From Planctomycetota bacterium (GTDB lineage: Bacteria; Planctomycetota; J058; JARGOJ01): a stretch of DNA of 11,338 nucleotides. Location of the stretch: the NCBI GenBank assembly GCA_029210225.1, contig JARGOJ010000206.1, positions 1 to 11,338 of the forward strand. Reading direction: 5' to 3'. A program made the translations under genes and the position numbers. This document shows, in pieces, positions 4,941-11,338 of the stretch. The notes beneath the pieces are model-generated. The model was not told the DNA's origin and did no database searches. It saw nothing but the letters and a program-made list of their open reading frames with translations. Each line of letters begins with the position of its first letter. The stretch's first letter is position 1.

Positions 4941-7438
4941 TTCTTTCCTCCAAGTTCAAAGAGCGACAGAGACCCATCACTGTTTCCAGTGAGAACGGCT
5001 TCTTTGCTAGCCGCAAGGCACATTCCAACTCGCAGCTCTTTCACATCCAAGCTGGCAATCTGATGCTTTCCGATCATTTGACCCTTTGCATCGAATAGCA
5101 CAACAGCATTGTCGTTGGGTGAGAGCCCAATGACGGTCTTCCCAATAATCGCCGGATGAGACAGCCAACCCTCAGGGTTTTCAGTCGTGCTCACTGTTTT
5201 TAATCCCTTTTTTAGGGCCTTTTGAACATTCCACTGATAAAGCTGACCAACATGATTTGTAACGAGGATACGTTTCTTATCGGATTGAATGAGCAAGCCA
5301 GTTAGCTCGACGAGCCCCAAGGATGTCGCCTTCCCTTTCTTTTTGTAAAAGGCAACCGAGCCATCCCAGCTGACGCTGACAAAACGTCCCTGCTTGCTCA
5401 GCGACTTGGGGAGATATTCTATTTGAACAATACGGTCCCGCTGAGTTTTTACCCAGGTCGTCAATTGCTTGCCAGACTCCAAGGAGAACTCAGTGATTGT
5501 GCCGTTGCCATAGCCGATCAAGATTGTCTTGTCAGTATCATGGATCGCCGTCGCGGTCGCCCCCACAGTCTCTTTGAAAGCACCCTTTTTCTTGCTCTGG
5601 GTGAACTTGAAACTTCGCTTCAGTTTGGCGACTGGGTAGTCGTTGTCTTTCTCTTGCTTCAAATCCTTCACGTTGAAGTAGCGGACGAGGCCGCTCTCAT
5701 CTCCAATCAAGGCCCAGTCTTTTCTCAATTGGACAGTTAGTAGAGCGCTCTCAACTTTGGGGAAGCCAGCAATGACCTTCGATTTCTTAAGATCCCAAAG
5801 CCAAGCTTGACCTTTTCTATCCGCCGAAAGGGCTTGATTCTCATGAATGGCCACGGCGGTCACAGCGGCTTTGTGACCCGATTTAGCGTCGCCCAGTACC
5901 TTGGGCTCAGTGAGAAGTGTGCCGGGAGCTGCGTTCGCTGTTGAAAGAAACAGCGGTGAGAGCAAGAGCAGGAAGACGGCGAGGACCTTGCTTAAGGCGT
6001 TGCGAATAACTGGTGATTTTGTTCCGATTTCGGTCACCTTTCGCCTGTCTACTTTGCCCGAAGCAGTGCGTGGCAAGGCGTCAATCGCGAGCCAGTGTTT
6101 GGGAATCTTGTATCGGGCAATCTCTGAGTTCAAGAGGGTTTTTAATTCTTCCGTTTGGATATGCTCTGGAGTGACAACGGCCATACCGACTTCACCCCAA
6201 CGCGGGTCGCGGACGCCAAAGACTGTGACTTCTTTGACGTCTGGAAGTCTTAGGATTGCGGCCTCAACCTCAGCAGGATAGATGTTCTCGCCACCGCTAA
6301 TGAACATCTCTTTCTTACGACCAACGACTTTGAAATAGCCATCGCCGTCGATTTGAAAAAGGTCCCCCGTGGCCCACCAGCCGTCATTCAGGGCCGCTGC
6401 CGTGGCCTCGGGGTTGTTCCAATAGCCGCCGCAGACGTGAGGGCCCCGCAGCCATAACTCACCGACTTCTCCAGCAGGGCACTCCTGGCCGTCTCCGTCG
6501 ACAATTCTCGCTTCGCAGTGCATCACTGGAAAACCAACGGTTCCGGCTTTCCTTACAGCGTCTTCAGGAGGCAATGAAAAGCAGTTCGGACCAACCTCGG
6601 TCAATCCATAACCCTGGCGAAAGACGACGTTTTGCTTGGCATAATCGTGAATCAGGTCTACTGGGCAAGGCGCGCCGCCACAAAGGGAAAAGCGAACCGA
6701 GCTGAAGTCAGTTTGACTGAATCGCTCTGAATCTCTTATCATCTCAAAGGTCGTTGGCACTCCAAAGAGTATAGTAATGCTCTCCTCTTCAATGATCTTC
6801 AATATCTGAGGCCCGTCAAATTGCCTTGTTAAAATGACCTTTGCTCCTCTGTGAAACAGAGGCAATGACAGGACGTTGACTGCTCCTGTGTGAAAGAGAG
6901 GAGTGTAGGTAATTGTTGAGTCCGTCGACCGAAGATCGCACGCAATCGTCGTGTTTAGACTGTTTGCAGTGATCGAACCGTGAGTGAGTAAGGCGCCTTT
7001 AGGGCGACCGGTTGTTCCGGAGGTATAGAGAATCATCACCGGGCTTGAGTCGTTCACTCTCGCGGCTGGAATCTGTGGAACCTCGCCCGTCAGAGTCAAT
7101 TCAGTCAAACTGGAATCGTCAATGATGAGCTTCGCCCCGGCGTTCTCTAGAATCCAATCGACCTCTGGCTTTGCCAAGCGCCAATTGACAGGGACGAGAA
7201 TCGCCCCGAGGCGTGCGCAGGCAAAGAAGACCTCGAAGAACTCCAGTCTGTTCTTTTCTGTCCAGGCAACTCGGTCCCCCGGTCCGATCTTGTGAACGTC
7301 CCGGAGCCATTGAGCCCGGGTCATAGATCGGCGATAAAAATCTCCGTAGGTCCAGCGTTCGCCGCTGTCACCGTCAACCAAAGCCACTTGATCAGTGGCG
7401 AACAAGTTCCATTTCTCGAGCCAGTGTCCCAGTGACAT
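4937..7438 (-). CDS. Acyl-CoA synthetase fused to a signal-peptide-like segment and a seven-bladed propeller
   Basis: The product is 833 aa from the ATG at 7438, which has AAGGAG seven bases upstream; a TTG at 7462 is less likely. Residues 1-470 are a full AMP-forming acyl-CoA synthetase: YTSGTTGRPKG P-loop (138-148), GYGLTE (276-281), ATGD (356-359), GRKKEMFISGGENIYP (373-388) and the catalytic lysine in LPRTASGK (K462). It would activate a carboxylic acid to acyl-CoA with ATP; chain length is not readable. Such enzymes normally end shortly after this lysine. Here the frame continues through basic residues into a hydrophobic run (about 485-503) ending in TANA, a signal-peptide-like AxA site. 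A C-terminal beta-propeller follows with seven WD-like strand endings (e.g. GQAWLWDL, GLVRYFNV, GTITEFSL, GQLYQWNV, GSLSLFEL). A GTG at 6037 could start the exported propeller separately. The gene overlaps the symporter by 47 nt and the lipase by 4 nt. Confidence 0.85.
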   Translation of the reverse strand: MSLGHWLEKWNLFATDQVALVDGDSGERWTYGDFYRRSMTRAQWLRDVHKIGPGDRVAWTEKNRLEFFEVFFACARLGAILVPVNWRLAKPEVDWILENAGAKLIIDDSSLTELTLTGEVPQIPAARVNDSSPVMILYTSGTTGRPKGALLTHGSITANSLNTTIACDLRSTDSTITYTPLFHTGAVNVLSLPLFHRGAKVILTRQFDGPQILKIIEEESITILFGVPTTFEMIRDSERFSQTDFSSVRFSLCGGAPCPVDLIHDYAKQNVVFRQGYGLTEVGPNCFSLPPEDAVRKAGTVGFPVMHCEARIVDGDGQECPAGEVGELWLRGPHVCGGYWNNPEATAAALNDGWWATGDLFQIDGDGYFKVVGRKKEMFISGGENIYPAEVEAAILRLPDVKEVTVFGVRDPRWGEVGMAVVTPEHIQTEELKTLLNSEIARYKIPKHWLAIDALPRTASGKVDRRKVTEIGTKSPVIRNALSKVLAVFLLLLSPLFLSTANAAPGTLLTEPKVLGDAKSGHKAAVTAVAIHENQALSADRKGQAWLWDLKKSKVIAGFPKVESALLTVQLRKDWALIGDESGLVRYFNVKDLKQEKDNDYPVAKLKRSFKFTQSKKKGAFKETVGATATAIHDTDKTILIGYGNGTITEFSLESGKQLTTWVKTQRDRIVQIEYLPKSLSKQGRFVSVSWDGSVAFYKKKGKATSLGLVELTGLLIQSDKKRILVTNHVGQLYQWNVQKALKKGLKTVSTTENPEGWLSHPAIIGKTVIGLSPNDNAVVLFDAKGQMIGKHQIASLDVKELRVGMCLAASKEAVLTGNSDGSLSLFELGGKK
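5930..6037 (-). other. Junction: possible internal GTG start and signal peptide within the fusion gene
   Basis: The valine codon at 6037-6035 (in RRKVTE, just after the end of the synthetase) is a GTG with AGG six bases upstream. Starting there gives a classic signal peptide: a basic n-region with K, R and K, a hydrophobic stretch coded at 5986-5930, and a TANA cleavage-type ending. No stop codon lies between the synthetase and this segment, so read-through from 7438 and internal initiation are both possible. No in-frame ATG is present at the junction. Confidence 0.45.
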
Positions 7439-8879
7439 TGCTATTCTCCTTTTGCTTTCCAAAAAAATTTAAGACGGCGGGTAGGGGCAGAGTGACTAAG
7501 AGGGCCACACTCGCGGTAAAGGTTGGGTTCTCGGAGACCGTCAAGTAGAGCGCAACGTGTATTGTCAGGGCAAGCACCGAGGTGAGGCCCATTATCCAGG
7601 CTTTTGGAGGATTCTTCTTGAGCACACCATAAACGAGAGTTGGCACAGTGGCAGCGAGAATTCCGAAGACTCCGAGCTGGCCAAAGACACCGACCAGTTT
7701 TGGTGGCGATAGCGCAAGGCCCCACGCCAATGCGCCGAGGCCTAGTATAGTCCAACGACCAGCGGATAAGGCCGCCTTCGATTTTTGCTCGTCCGTTTTC
7801 CAACCGAAATATGAGACGAGTTTTGGGTGAGTAACGAGGTCTGATCCGACAATGCAAGAAACAGCGACGAGGAGCCCGTCGAGGGTGCTCATTGCGGCGG
7901 CGAGGATTGCGACGCTTACGAAGGATCCGAGAGCACTTGGAAAGGCTTCGGCAAACCACTTCGTGGCGGCGATATCTTGTTTAAGGTCACCACCAAAGCG
8001 CGCTCTCGCAGCGAAGCCAGCGAAGAGCACGAGAGAGAAGATAACAAAGGTTCCGCCGCCAACTCCGAGGAAGCGGGTCATGTCCTTGGAGTTCTTGAGG
8101 TAGAGGCTCTTGATGAGCAAGTGAGGTTGGGAGACCACAGCGAATCCCATAATAAATGGGCAAAGCAGGACCTCGAAGAGATTTGAATAGAACGGGCTCT
8201 CGGGATAAATCAGTGATTGATAGTGAGGATCAGCGTTTGCGGTTAATCCTGTGAGCTCGGTGGTGTTCATATCAATCATGGAATACACAAATATGATGAC
8301 CGCGACAACCAGCATAATTGCGCCCTGAGCAGTGTTTGTATAAGCGTGAGCATAGGTGCCGCCAAAGAAAACGTAGCTAAAGACGACCAAGACGACGACG
8401 CTGACAGCGATCTTGTAAGACAGCCCCATAGTCAGATTCATAATGTAGGCGGAACCAACGACGACGAGGACCACATAGAAGATATTGAGGAGGCTGAGGC
8501 AGGCGAACCAGGCGCGGAGCCCAGGGCTCTTGAATCGTTGACCGACCCAAAGAGGAAGTGTGAGTGCGCTGTCGCCGTATTTGCGAAAGCCAGGACCGAG
8601 GATTGCGAGACCGGCGAAGAGCCCAAGAAAGAATGGAATGGTCAACGCAATCAGGGCAGAGAGTCCATATTGGTAGACGAAGCCCGGATTGATAACGAAG
8701 GTTGCAGTCGAGGCCAGACAGGCCCCGAGGGTGAGTCCAGCGATGCCAGGGCTCATATCTCGTTTTCCGACGGCGAAGTCGGCGAAGGACTTTGTCTTTT
8801 TATGACCGAGCCAAGCGAGATAGAAGGTTCCGATGAGATAGATGGCAAAAAGTATCCATGCCAAGCCGTTTTCAAACAT
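7392..8879 (-). CDS. Sodium/solute symporter (SSS family), probable carboxylate permease
   Basis: This is a 495-aa, very hydrophobic inner-membrane protein with roughly 13 predicted spans, the length and character of SSS (PutP/ActP/MctP) transporters. The first span is at residues 5-24, followed by the typical HKKTKSFADFAVGKRDMS loop where the family shows F-x-x-a/v-G-r. GFVYQYGLSA (66-75) follows, then FFGGTYAHAYTNTAQGAIML (171-190), equivalent to the family's GG-x-Y-T-D-x-xQ segment. The Na+-site helix is VAILAAAMSTLDGLLVAVS (323-341), with S331/T332 matching the ST pair of PutP. The ATG at 8879 has AAAGGA nine bases upstream and overlaps the end of the preceding phaC-like gene by 8 nt; its 3' end overlaps the synthetase gene by 47 nt. 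Being coupled to an acyl-CoA synthetase favours a monocarboxylate or short-acid substrate by analogy with actP-acs pairs (inference). Proline, sugar or other solutes remain possible. Confidence 0.88.
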   Translation of the reverse strand: MFENGLAWILFAIYLIGTFYLAWLGHKKTKSFADFAVGKRDMSPGIAGLTLGACLASTATFVINPGFVYQYGLSALIALTIPFFLGLFAGLAILGPGFRKYGDSALTLPLWVGQRFKSPGLRAWFACLSLLNIFYVVLVVVGSAYIMNLTMGLSYKIAVSVVVLVVFSYVFFGGTYAHAYTNTAQGAIMLVVAVIIFVYSMIDMNTTELTGLTANADPHYQSLIYPESPFYSNLFEVLLCPFIMGFAVVSQPHLLIKSLYLKNSKDMTRFLGVGGGTFVIFSLVLFAGFAARARFGGDLKQDIAATKWFAEAFPSALGSFVSVAILAAAMSTLDGLLVAVSCIVGSDLVTHPKLVSYFGWKTDEQKSKAALSAGRWTILGLGALAWGLALSPPKLVGVFGQLGVFGILAATVPTLVYGVLKKNPPKAWIMGLTSVLALTIHVALYLTVSENPTFTASVALLVTLPLPAVLNFFGKQKENSNVTGTLAREMELVRH

Positions 8880-9870
8880 GACAAGTTGTCCTTTCTTGGG
8901 ACTTGGAGGATGTTTGCGAGAGCCACTCTGCAGCGTAGGACCACATATTCTCTGGGGCTTTCGAGCCGACCGCGATTCCTAGGTGTCCGCCGTGGAAGAT
9001 TTTGTCTTCGACAGGGCCACCCCAGTAGTCTTTGAGAGCGAGTGAGCTTTTTGCAGGAACCAAGTGGTCCTTGCTCGCAATGAGATTGAGAACCGGAACG
9101 GAGCCCTGTTCCAATTGAATTGTTTTGCCGCGCATTCTTAACTGACCGTTGATCAAAGCGTTCCTCTGATAGAGCTTTTCGACAATGTCCAGAATGACCT
9201 TGCCGGTCATGTCAACGGAGTCGGAGAGCCAAGTCTCTAACTGCACAAAGCGCTTTACAAACTTCTTGTCGCGGCAGCGACTCAGGAAGCCTCTGAATTT
9301 CTTAGTGAGACCTAGGGGATCGAGGCTTTGAAAAGCCGTCCAGAGCATGGGCCCGGGAATGACTGGGAAGCCTGTCATGAGGTCTCGAACGGAGAGTTTT
9401 TCGGGAGCAGTGAGTCTATTGAGTTCTCCGGCGTGACTAAAATCAACAGGGGTTGTGAGCGCCACGATGGAAGCGATGCCGGGCAGCCGATAAGCGCCTG
9501 CAATGAGGGCGAAAGTGCCGCCGAGGCAATATCCGAACAATTGAATTTTAGTGGCGCCGCTGTCACGTTGTACGGCGTCCATAGCGACTTTGATTAGTTT
9601 GACGCTGTAGGACTCTAGGTCGAGGCCCGCGTCGAGGCGCCGAGGCTCACCCCAATCGATGACGTAAACGCTGTGGCCGGCGGACTGGAGAGCACCGACG
9701 AGGGTCTCTCCGTTGTCCGATGGCATATCAAAAATGTACGCGCGGTTGATAATGGACGGGATTAACAACACTGGGGCCTGAGGACCGCGCTCGTTTGGAT
9801 TGTCAAAGACCCGAACGGTCATGGGACCTCGCTTGCCGATCACATTGTTTTTCGTGGTAAATCCCGCCAT
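8872..9870 (-). CDS. phaC: PhaC-like polyhydroxyalkanoate synthase, second of a tandem pair
   Basis: The product is 332 aa, near the size of class III PhaC (about 355 aa). The alpha/beta-hydrolase core carries PVLLIPSIINRAYIFDMP (33-50) and the PhaC-typical YVIDWGEPRRLDAGLD (69-84). The lipase-like PhaC box is GYCLGG with nucleophile C115 in place of serine, followed by TPVDFSHAGEL (140-150). The acid is D268 in SKDHLVP and the His is H296 in GGHLG. PhaC enzymes polymerise (R)-3-hydroxyacyl-CoA into polyester on cytoplasmic granules, and class III enzymes need a PhaE partner. The box has Leu where class III PhaC usually shows Gln (GICQGG). Its ATG at 9870 follows the other phaC-like stop by 3 nt with only a weak ribosome binding site, which suggests coupling. 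It shares clear similarity with its neighbour, including the DWGEPRR-DAGLD block, so the pair looks like a diverged duplication. A transferase or hydrolase variant of the fold cannot be excluded. Confidence 0.8.
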   Translation of the reverse strand: MAGFTTKNNVIGKRGPMTVRVFDNPNERGPQAPVLLIPSIINRAYIFDMPSDNGETLVGALQSAGHSVYVIDWGEPRRLDAGLDLESYSVKLIKVAMDAVQRDSGATKIQLFGYCLGGTFALIAGAYRLPGIASIVALTTPVDFSHAGELNRLTAPEKLSVRDLMTGFPVIPGPMLWTAFQSLDPLGLTKKFRGFLSRCRDKKFVKRFVQLETWLSDSVDMTGKVILDIVEKLYQRNALINGQLRMRGKTIQLEQGSVPVLNLIASKDHLVPAKSSLALKDYWGGPVEDKIFHGGHLGIAVGSKAPENMWSYAAEWLSQTSSKSQERTTCHV

Positions 9871-9873
9871 CGG

Positions 9874-10875
9874 TCAATCCATCCATTCTTCCATTTGAGG
9901 GTAGAGCGACTCGTAGGCTTTTGGGCCGACGATGGAGGCGACGTGGCCTCCTTTGAGGGAGATGTGATCGCTGCGTTCGCTTGAAGCCTGCTCAATAAGA
10001 GCTGTGGCGGCTTCCGGGCGGCAGATTTGATCTCGCTTGCCGGTAATCACAAGAATGGGTGCGGTGATTGATTTGAGTTCAATTGTTTTTGAGGCAAGCT
10101 TGAACTTTCCCTGGGCCAATTTATTGTCCCGGTAGAGATCGCAAATCAATCGGCGATAGGCAGCGCCTGGAACATTGACGTTGTCTTTATTCCAGCTTTC
10201 AATGACCATGAACTGCTCGGCGTAGTCTTCGTCGGCGAAGTGCTTCCATGACTTTTGCCATTTCAACGCGCTCTGCAGGGGTTTCAATTGATCGAAGCCG
10301 CTGCTAATCATGCGTCCGGGCATATTGCCAAAGGCAGCCGTGATGTCGCCGACTGGGAAGTGATCTTCCTGGACCCAATTGACCATTTCTTTCATAGGGT
10401 GAAAGTCGACCGGAGCGACAATCGTCACCAATGATTGAATCGAATCGGGGAAGCGCGCAGCGAAGATTGAAGCCAGGGTGCCGCCAAGGCAGATCCCCAT
10501 GAGGTGGGCTTTCTTCTCTTCAGAAGCCGTTTTTACAGCTCTCTTCATGGTCTTTAGGATGAAGTCCTCGAAGTCGAGGCCCGCGTCAATGCGTCGTGGC
10601 TCGCCCCAGTCGACAATATAGACAGGTCTATTTTGACGAATGAAGTAGCGGATGAGGGAATATTTCGGCTCTAGATCGGCGAGTCGGAAGCGGTTGATAA
10701 AGGGCATCACGAGGACAATAGGGTGTGCTCCGACATCTTGCTCTGGCTTGTAGTAGCGCAAGGATGAGGGGCCGGAGCTCCAGACTATGTCGCAGGGGGT
10801 CGCGCCATCGACGTGTTCGAGGGCGTTCATTGTGGCGCTCGCGAAGTTGGTGAATGATTGGGCCCATTTACTCAT
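9874..10875 (-). CDS. phaC: PhaC-like polyhydroxyalkanoate synthase, first of a tandem pair
   Basis: The product is 333 aa from the ATG at 10875 (GGA five bases and AAGGA about 15 bases upstream). A GTG at 10920 would extend it but overlap the previous gene by 53 nt. An N-terminal helical stretch (KWAQSFTNFASATMNAL) precedes IVLVMPFINRFRLADL (53-68) and the PhaC-characteristic YIVDWGEPRRIDAGLD block (86-101). The nucleophile elbow is GICLGGT with C129, and APVDF lies at 154-158. The acid is D282 in GKRDQICRP and the His is H311 in GGHVAS. GIC-GG with this Cys-Asp-His order is diagnostic for PHA synthases rather than ordinary lipases. It is closer to canonical class III PhaC (GICQGG) than its downstream paralogue (GYCLGG). 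It begins 8 nt inside the end of the PhaE-like gene, the expected partner of a class III synthase, which strengthens the call. Polymer type and whether the two paralogues form a mixed complex cannot be read from sequence. Confidence 0.83.
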   Translation of the reverse strand: MSKWAQSFTNFASATMNALEHVDGATPCDIVWSSGPSSLRYYKPEQDVGAHPIVLVMPFINRFRLADLEPKYSLIRYFIRQNRPVYIVDWGEPRRIDAGLDFEDFILKTMKRAVKTASEEKKAHLMGICLGGTLASIFAARFPDSIQSLVTIVAPVDFHPMKEMVNWVQEDHFPVGDITAAFGNMPGRMISSGFDQLKPLQSALKWQKSWKHFADEDYAEQFMVIESWNKDNVNVPGAAYRRLICDLYRDNKLAQGKFKLASKTIELKSITAPILVITGKRDQICRPEAATALIEQASSERSDHISLKGGHVASIVGPKAYESLYPQMEEWMD

Positions 10876-11209
10876 GATCGTCCGTCTTTCCTTCTTTGGC
10901 TTCGGCTTCGATGGTTTCACTCAATTGATCGAGGCGATCTTGGATTTCTCCGAGGCGCTCATAAACGCGCTCGATATCACCGGCGGAGACCATGCGGAAG
11001 GACTCCCAGAACTTTTCCATGTTTGTATCGAGGCGAGCCTTTGTCTTGCTGACAGCTTTGAGAGACTTGCCCACTAGATTGAGCTGACTCGGGCTGTTTT
11101 GCAGCGTTTCAAAGAAGGCTCCGCTGGCTTTTTCGTAGTCTTTGGCTAATTTTTGCCATGGAGCGGAGATTGTTTCCCAGGTCTTCATCATGATCTTTCT
11201 CACTTTCAT
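10868..11209 (-). CDS. Short PhaE/phasin-like coiled-coil protein
   Basis: The product is 113 aa with no signal peptide or membrane span; it is almost wholly helical and highly charged. A first amphipathic region (WETISAPWQKLAKDYEKASG, residues 11-30) is followed by a middle helix and MEKFWESFRMVSAGDIERV (64-82). The C-terminal heptad-like coil ERLGEIQDRLDQLSETIE (84-101) resembles the PhaE/PhaR/phasin C-terminal pattern, where a D/E-x-x-R-x-Y-E-x-x-D-R-x-x-L run follows a short conserved linker. It lies directly before two phaC-like genes, overlapping the first by 8 nt, as expected for a class III/IV synthase subunit. It is much shorter than known PhaE (about 350 aa) or PhaR (about 200 aa), so it could be a minimal subunit or a phasin. 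The ATG at 11209 forms an ATGA overlap with the upstream hydrolase stop, which supports it; ATGs at 11191 and 11188 are alternatives. Confidence 0.65.
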   Translation of the reverse strand: MKVRKIMMKTWETISAPWQKLAKDYEKASGAFFETLQNSPSQLNLVGKSLKAVSKTKARLDTNMEKFWESFRMVSAGDIERVYERLGEIQDRLDQLSETIEAEAKEGKTDDHE

Positions 11210-11338
11210 TGGGGTGGGTTCTCTTTCAAACAGGGGAGAACAGTGTCTAAGGGTCGAAACGGATCGTCCAGAAATTGACTGAGTAGGCTTTGGAGGGTCT
11301 TTGGAGCTTCGAGCCAGGGCATGTGGGCGCAGTCTTGA
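11206..11338 (-). CDS. Alpha/beta hydrolase, C-terminal fragment (runs off the window)
   Basis: Only the last 43 codons are inside the window. The visible sequence reads QDCAHMPWLEAPKTLQSLLS and ends with LKENPPQ and a TGA. The pattern C-x-H-M-P-W-L-E-x-P followed by an amphipathic helix LQSLLSQFL is the classic end of a soluble alpha/beta hydrolase: the catalytic His after the last strand, then the final helix. The TGA overlaps the ATG of the PhaE-like gene as ATGA, placing this gene at or near the head of the pha-like operon. In that context it may be an intracellular PHA depolymerase or a thioesterase-like enzyme, but substrate cannot be inferred from this piece. Confidence 0.7.
   Translation of the reverse strand, partial: QDCAHMPWLEAPKTLQSLLSQFLDDPFRPLDTVLPCLKENPPQ

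Noticed and set aside
4937..5985. Propeller as a separate gene with its own ATG
   Set aside because: No stop codon ends the synthetase and no in-frame ATG lies at the junction. Only a GTG at 6037 could serve, so the entry is kept as one fused gene with that possibility noted.
7441..7959. Minus-strand open frame of 172 codons within the symporter gene
   Set aside because: It is a frame shadow of the membrane protein, Arg-rich and without motifs.
8346..9035. Plus-strand open frame of 229 codons rich in Glu and Asp
   Set aside because: It lies antisense to the symporter and the end of the phaC-like gene. The acidic composition is the expected mirror of hydrophobic membrane-protein codons.
1..11338. 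CRISPR arrays, tRNA or rRNA genes, insertion sequences, phage or defence genes
   Set aside because: No regularly spaced repeats, transposase motifs, terminal inverted repeats, tRNA cloverleaf or rRNA signatures were seen. The window looks like ordinary metabolic chromosome apart from the fused gene.

Overview
The window (about 50% GC) is a gene-dense bacterial chromosomal segment. Every convincing gene except one lies on the minus strand. Domain content (a PHA-synthase-like pair, a YchF-like GTPase, a periplasmic SNase, a sodium/solute symporter, many signal peptides) fits a Gram-negative proteobacterium in the broad sense. A Bdellovibrionota or deltaproteobacterial-type genome would suit the GC and gene style, but this is a guess because no rRNA or other phylogenetic marker is present.

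Layout, in the direction of minus-strand transcription (right to left). The window opens inside the 3' end of an alpha/beta hydrolase (11206-11338). It is followed with almost no spacing by a short PhaE/phasin-like coiled-coil protein, two tandem PhaC-like enzymes with Cys-Asp-His triads, and a 495-aa sodium/solute symporter. Next come an acyl-CoA synthetase fused in frame to an exported-type seven-bladed propeller, and a secreted or lipoprotein lipase-like hydrolase. Spacings in that order are a 4-nt ATGA overlap, an 8-nt overlap, a 3-nt gap, an 8-nt overlap, a 47-nt overlap and a 4-nt ATGA overlap, so these seven genes are very probably one operon. A diacylglycerol/lipid kinase follows after 65 nt and may belong to the same unit. 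A secreted thermonuclease-type nuclease with extra C-terminal domains follows after a 140-nt intergenic region that has its own candidate promoter and leader hairpin. It ends at a strong terminator (899-921).

At the left end, a YbjN-like small protein on the plus strand (402-893) converges on that terminator. It diverges from a truncated YchF-like P-loop GTPase on the minus strand (1-208), with about 190 bp of probable divergent regulatory DNA between them.

Working model (inference): the operon takes up a carboxylate (symporter), activates it to an acyl-CoA (ligase) and polymerises or transfers hydroxyacyl groups (PhaC pair with a PhaE-like partner). The exported lipase may release the acids outside or in the periplasm. 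The most unusual item is the single reading frame joining a cytosolic acyl-CoA ligase, a signal-peptide-like hydrophobic segment and a periplasm-type beta-propeller.
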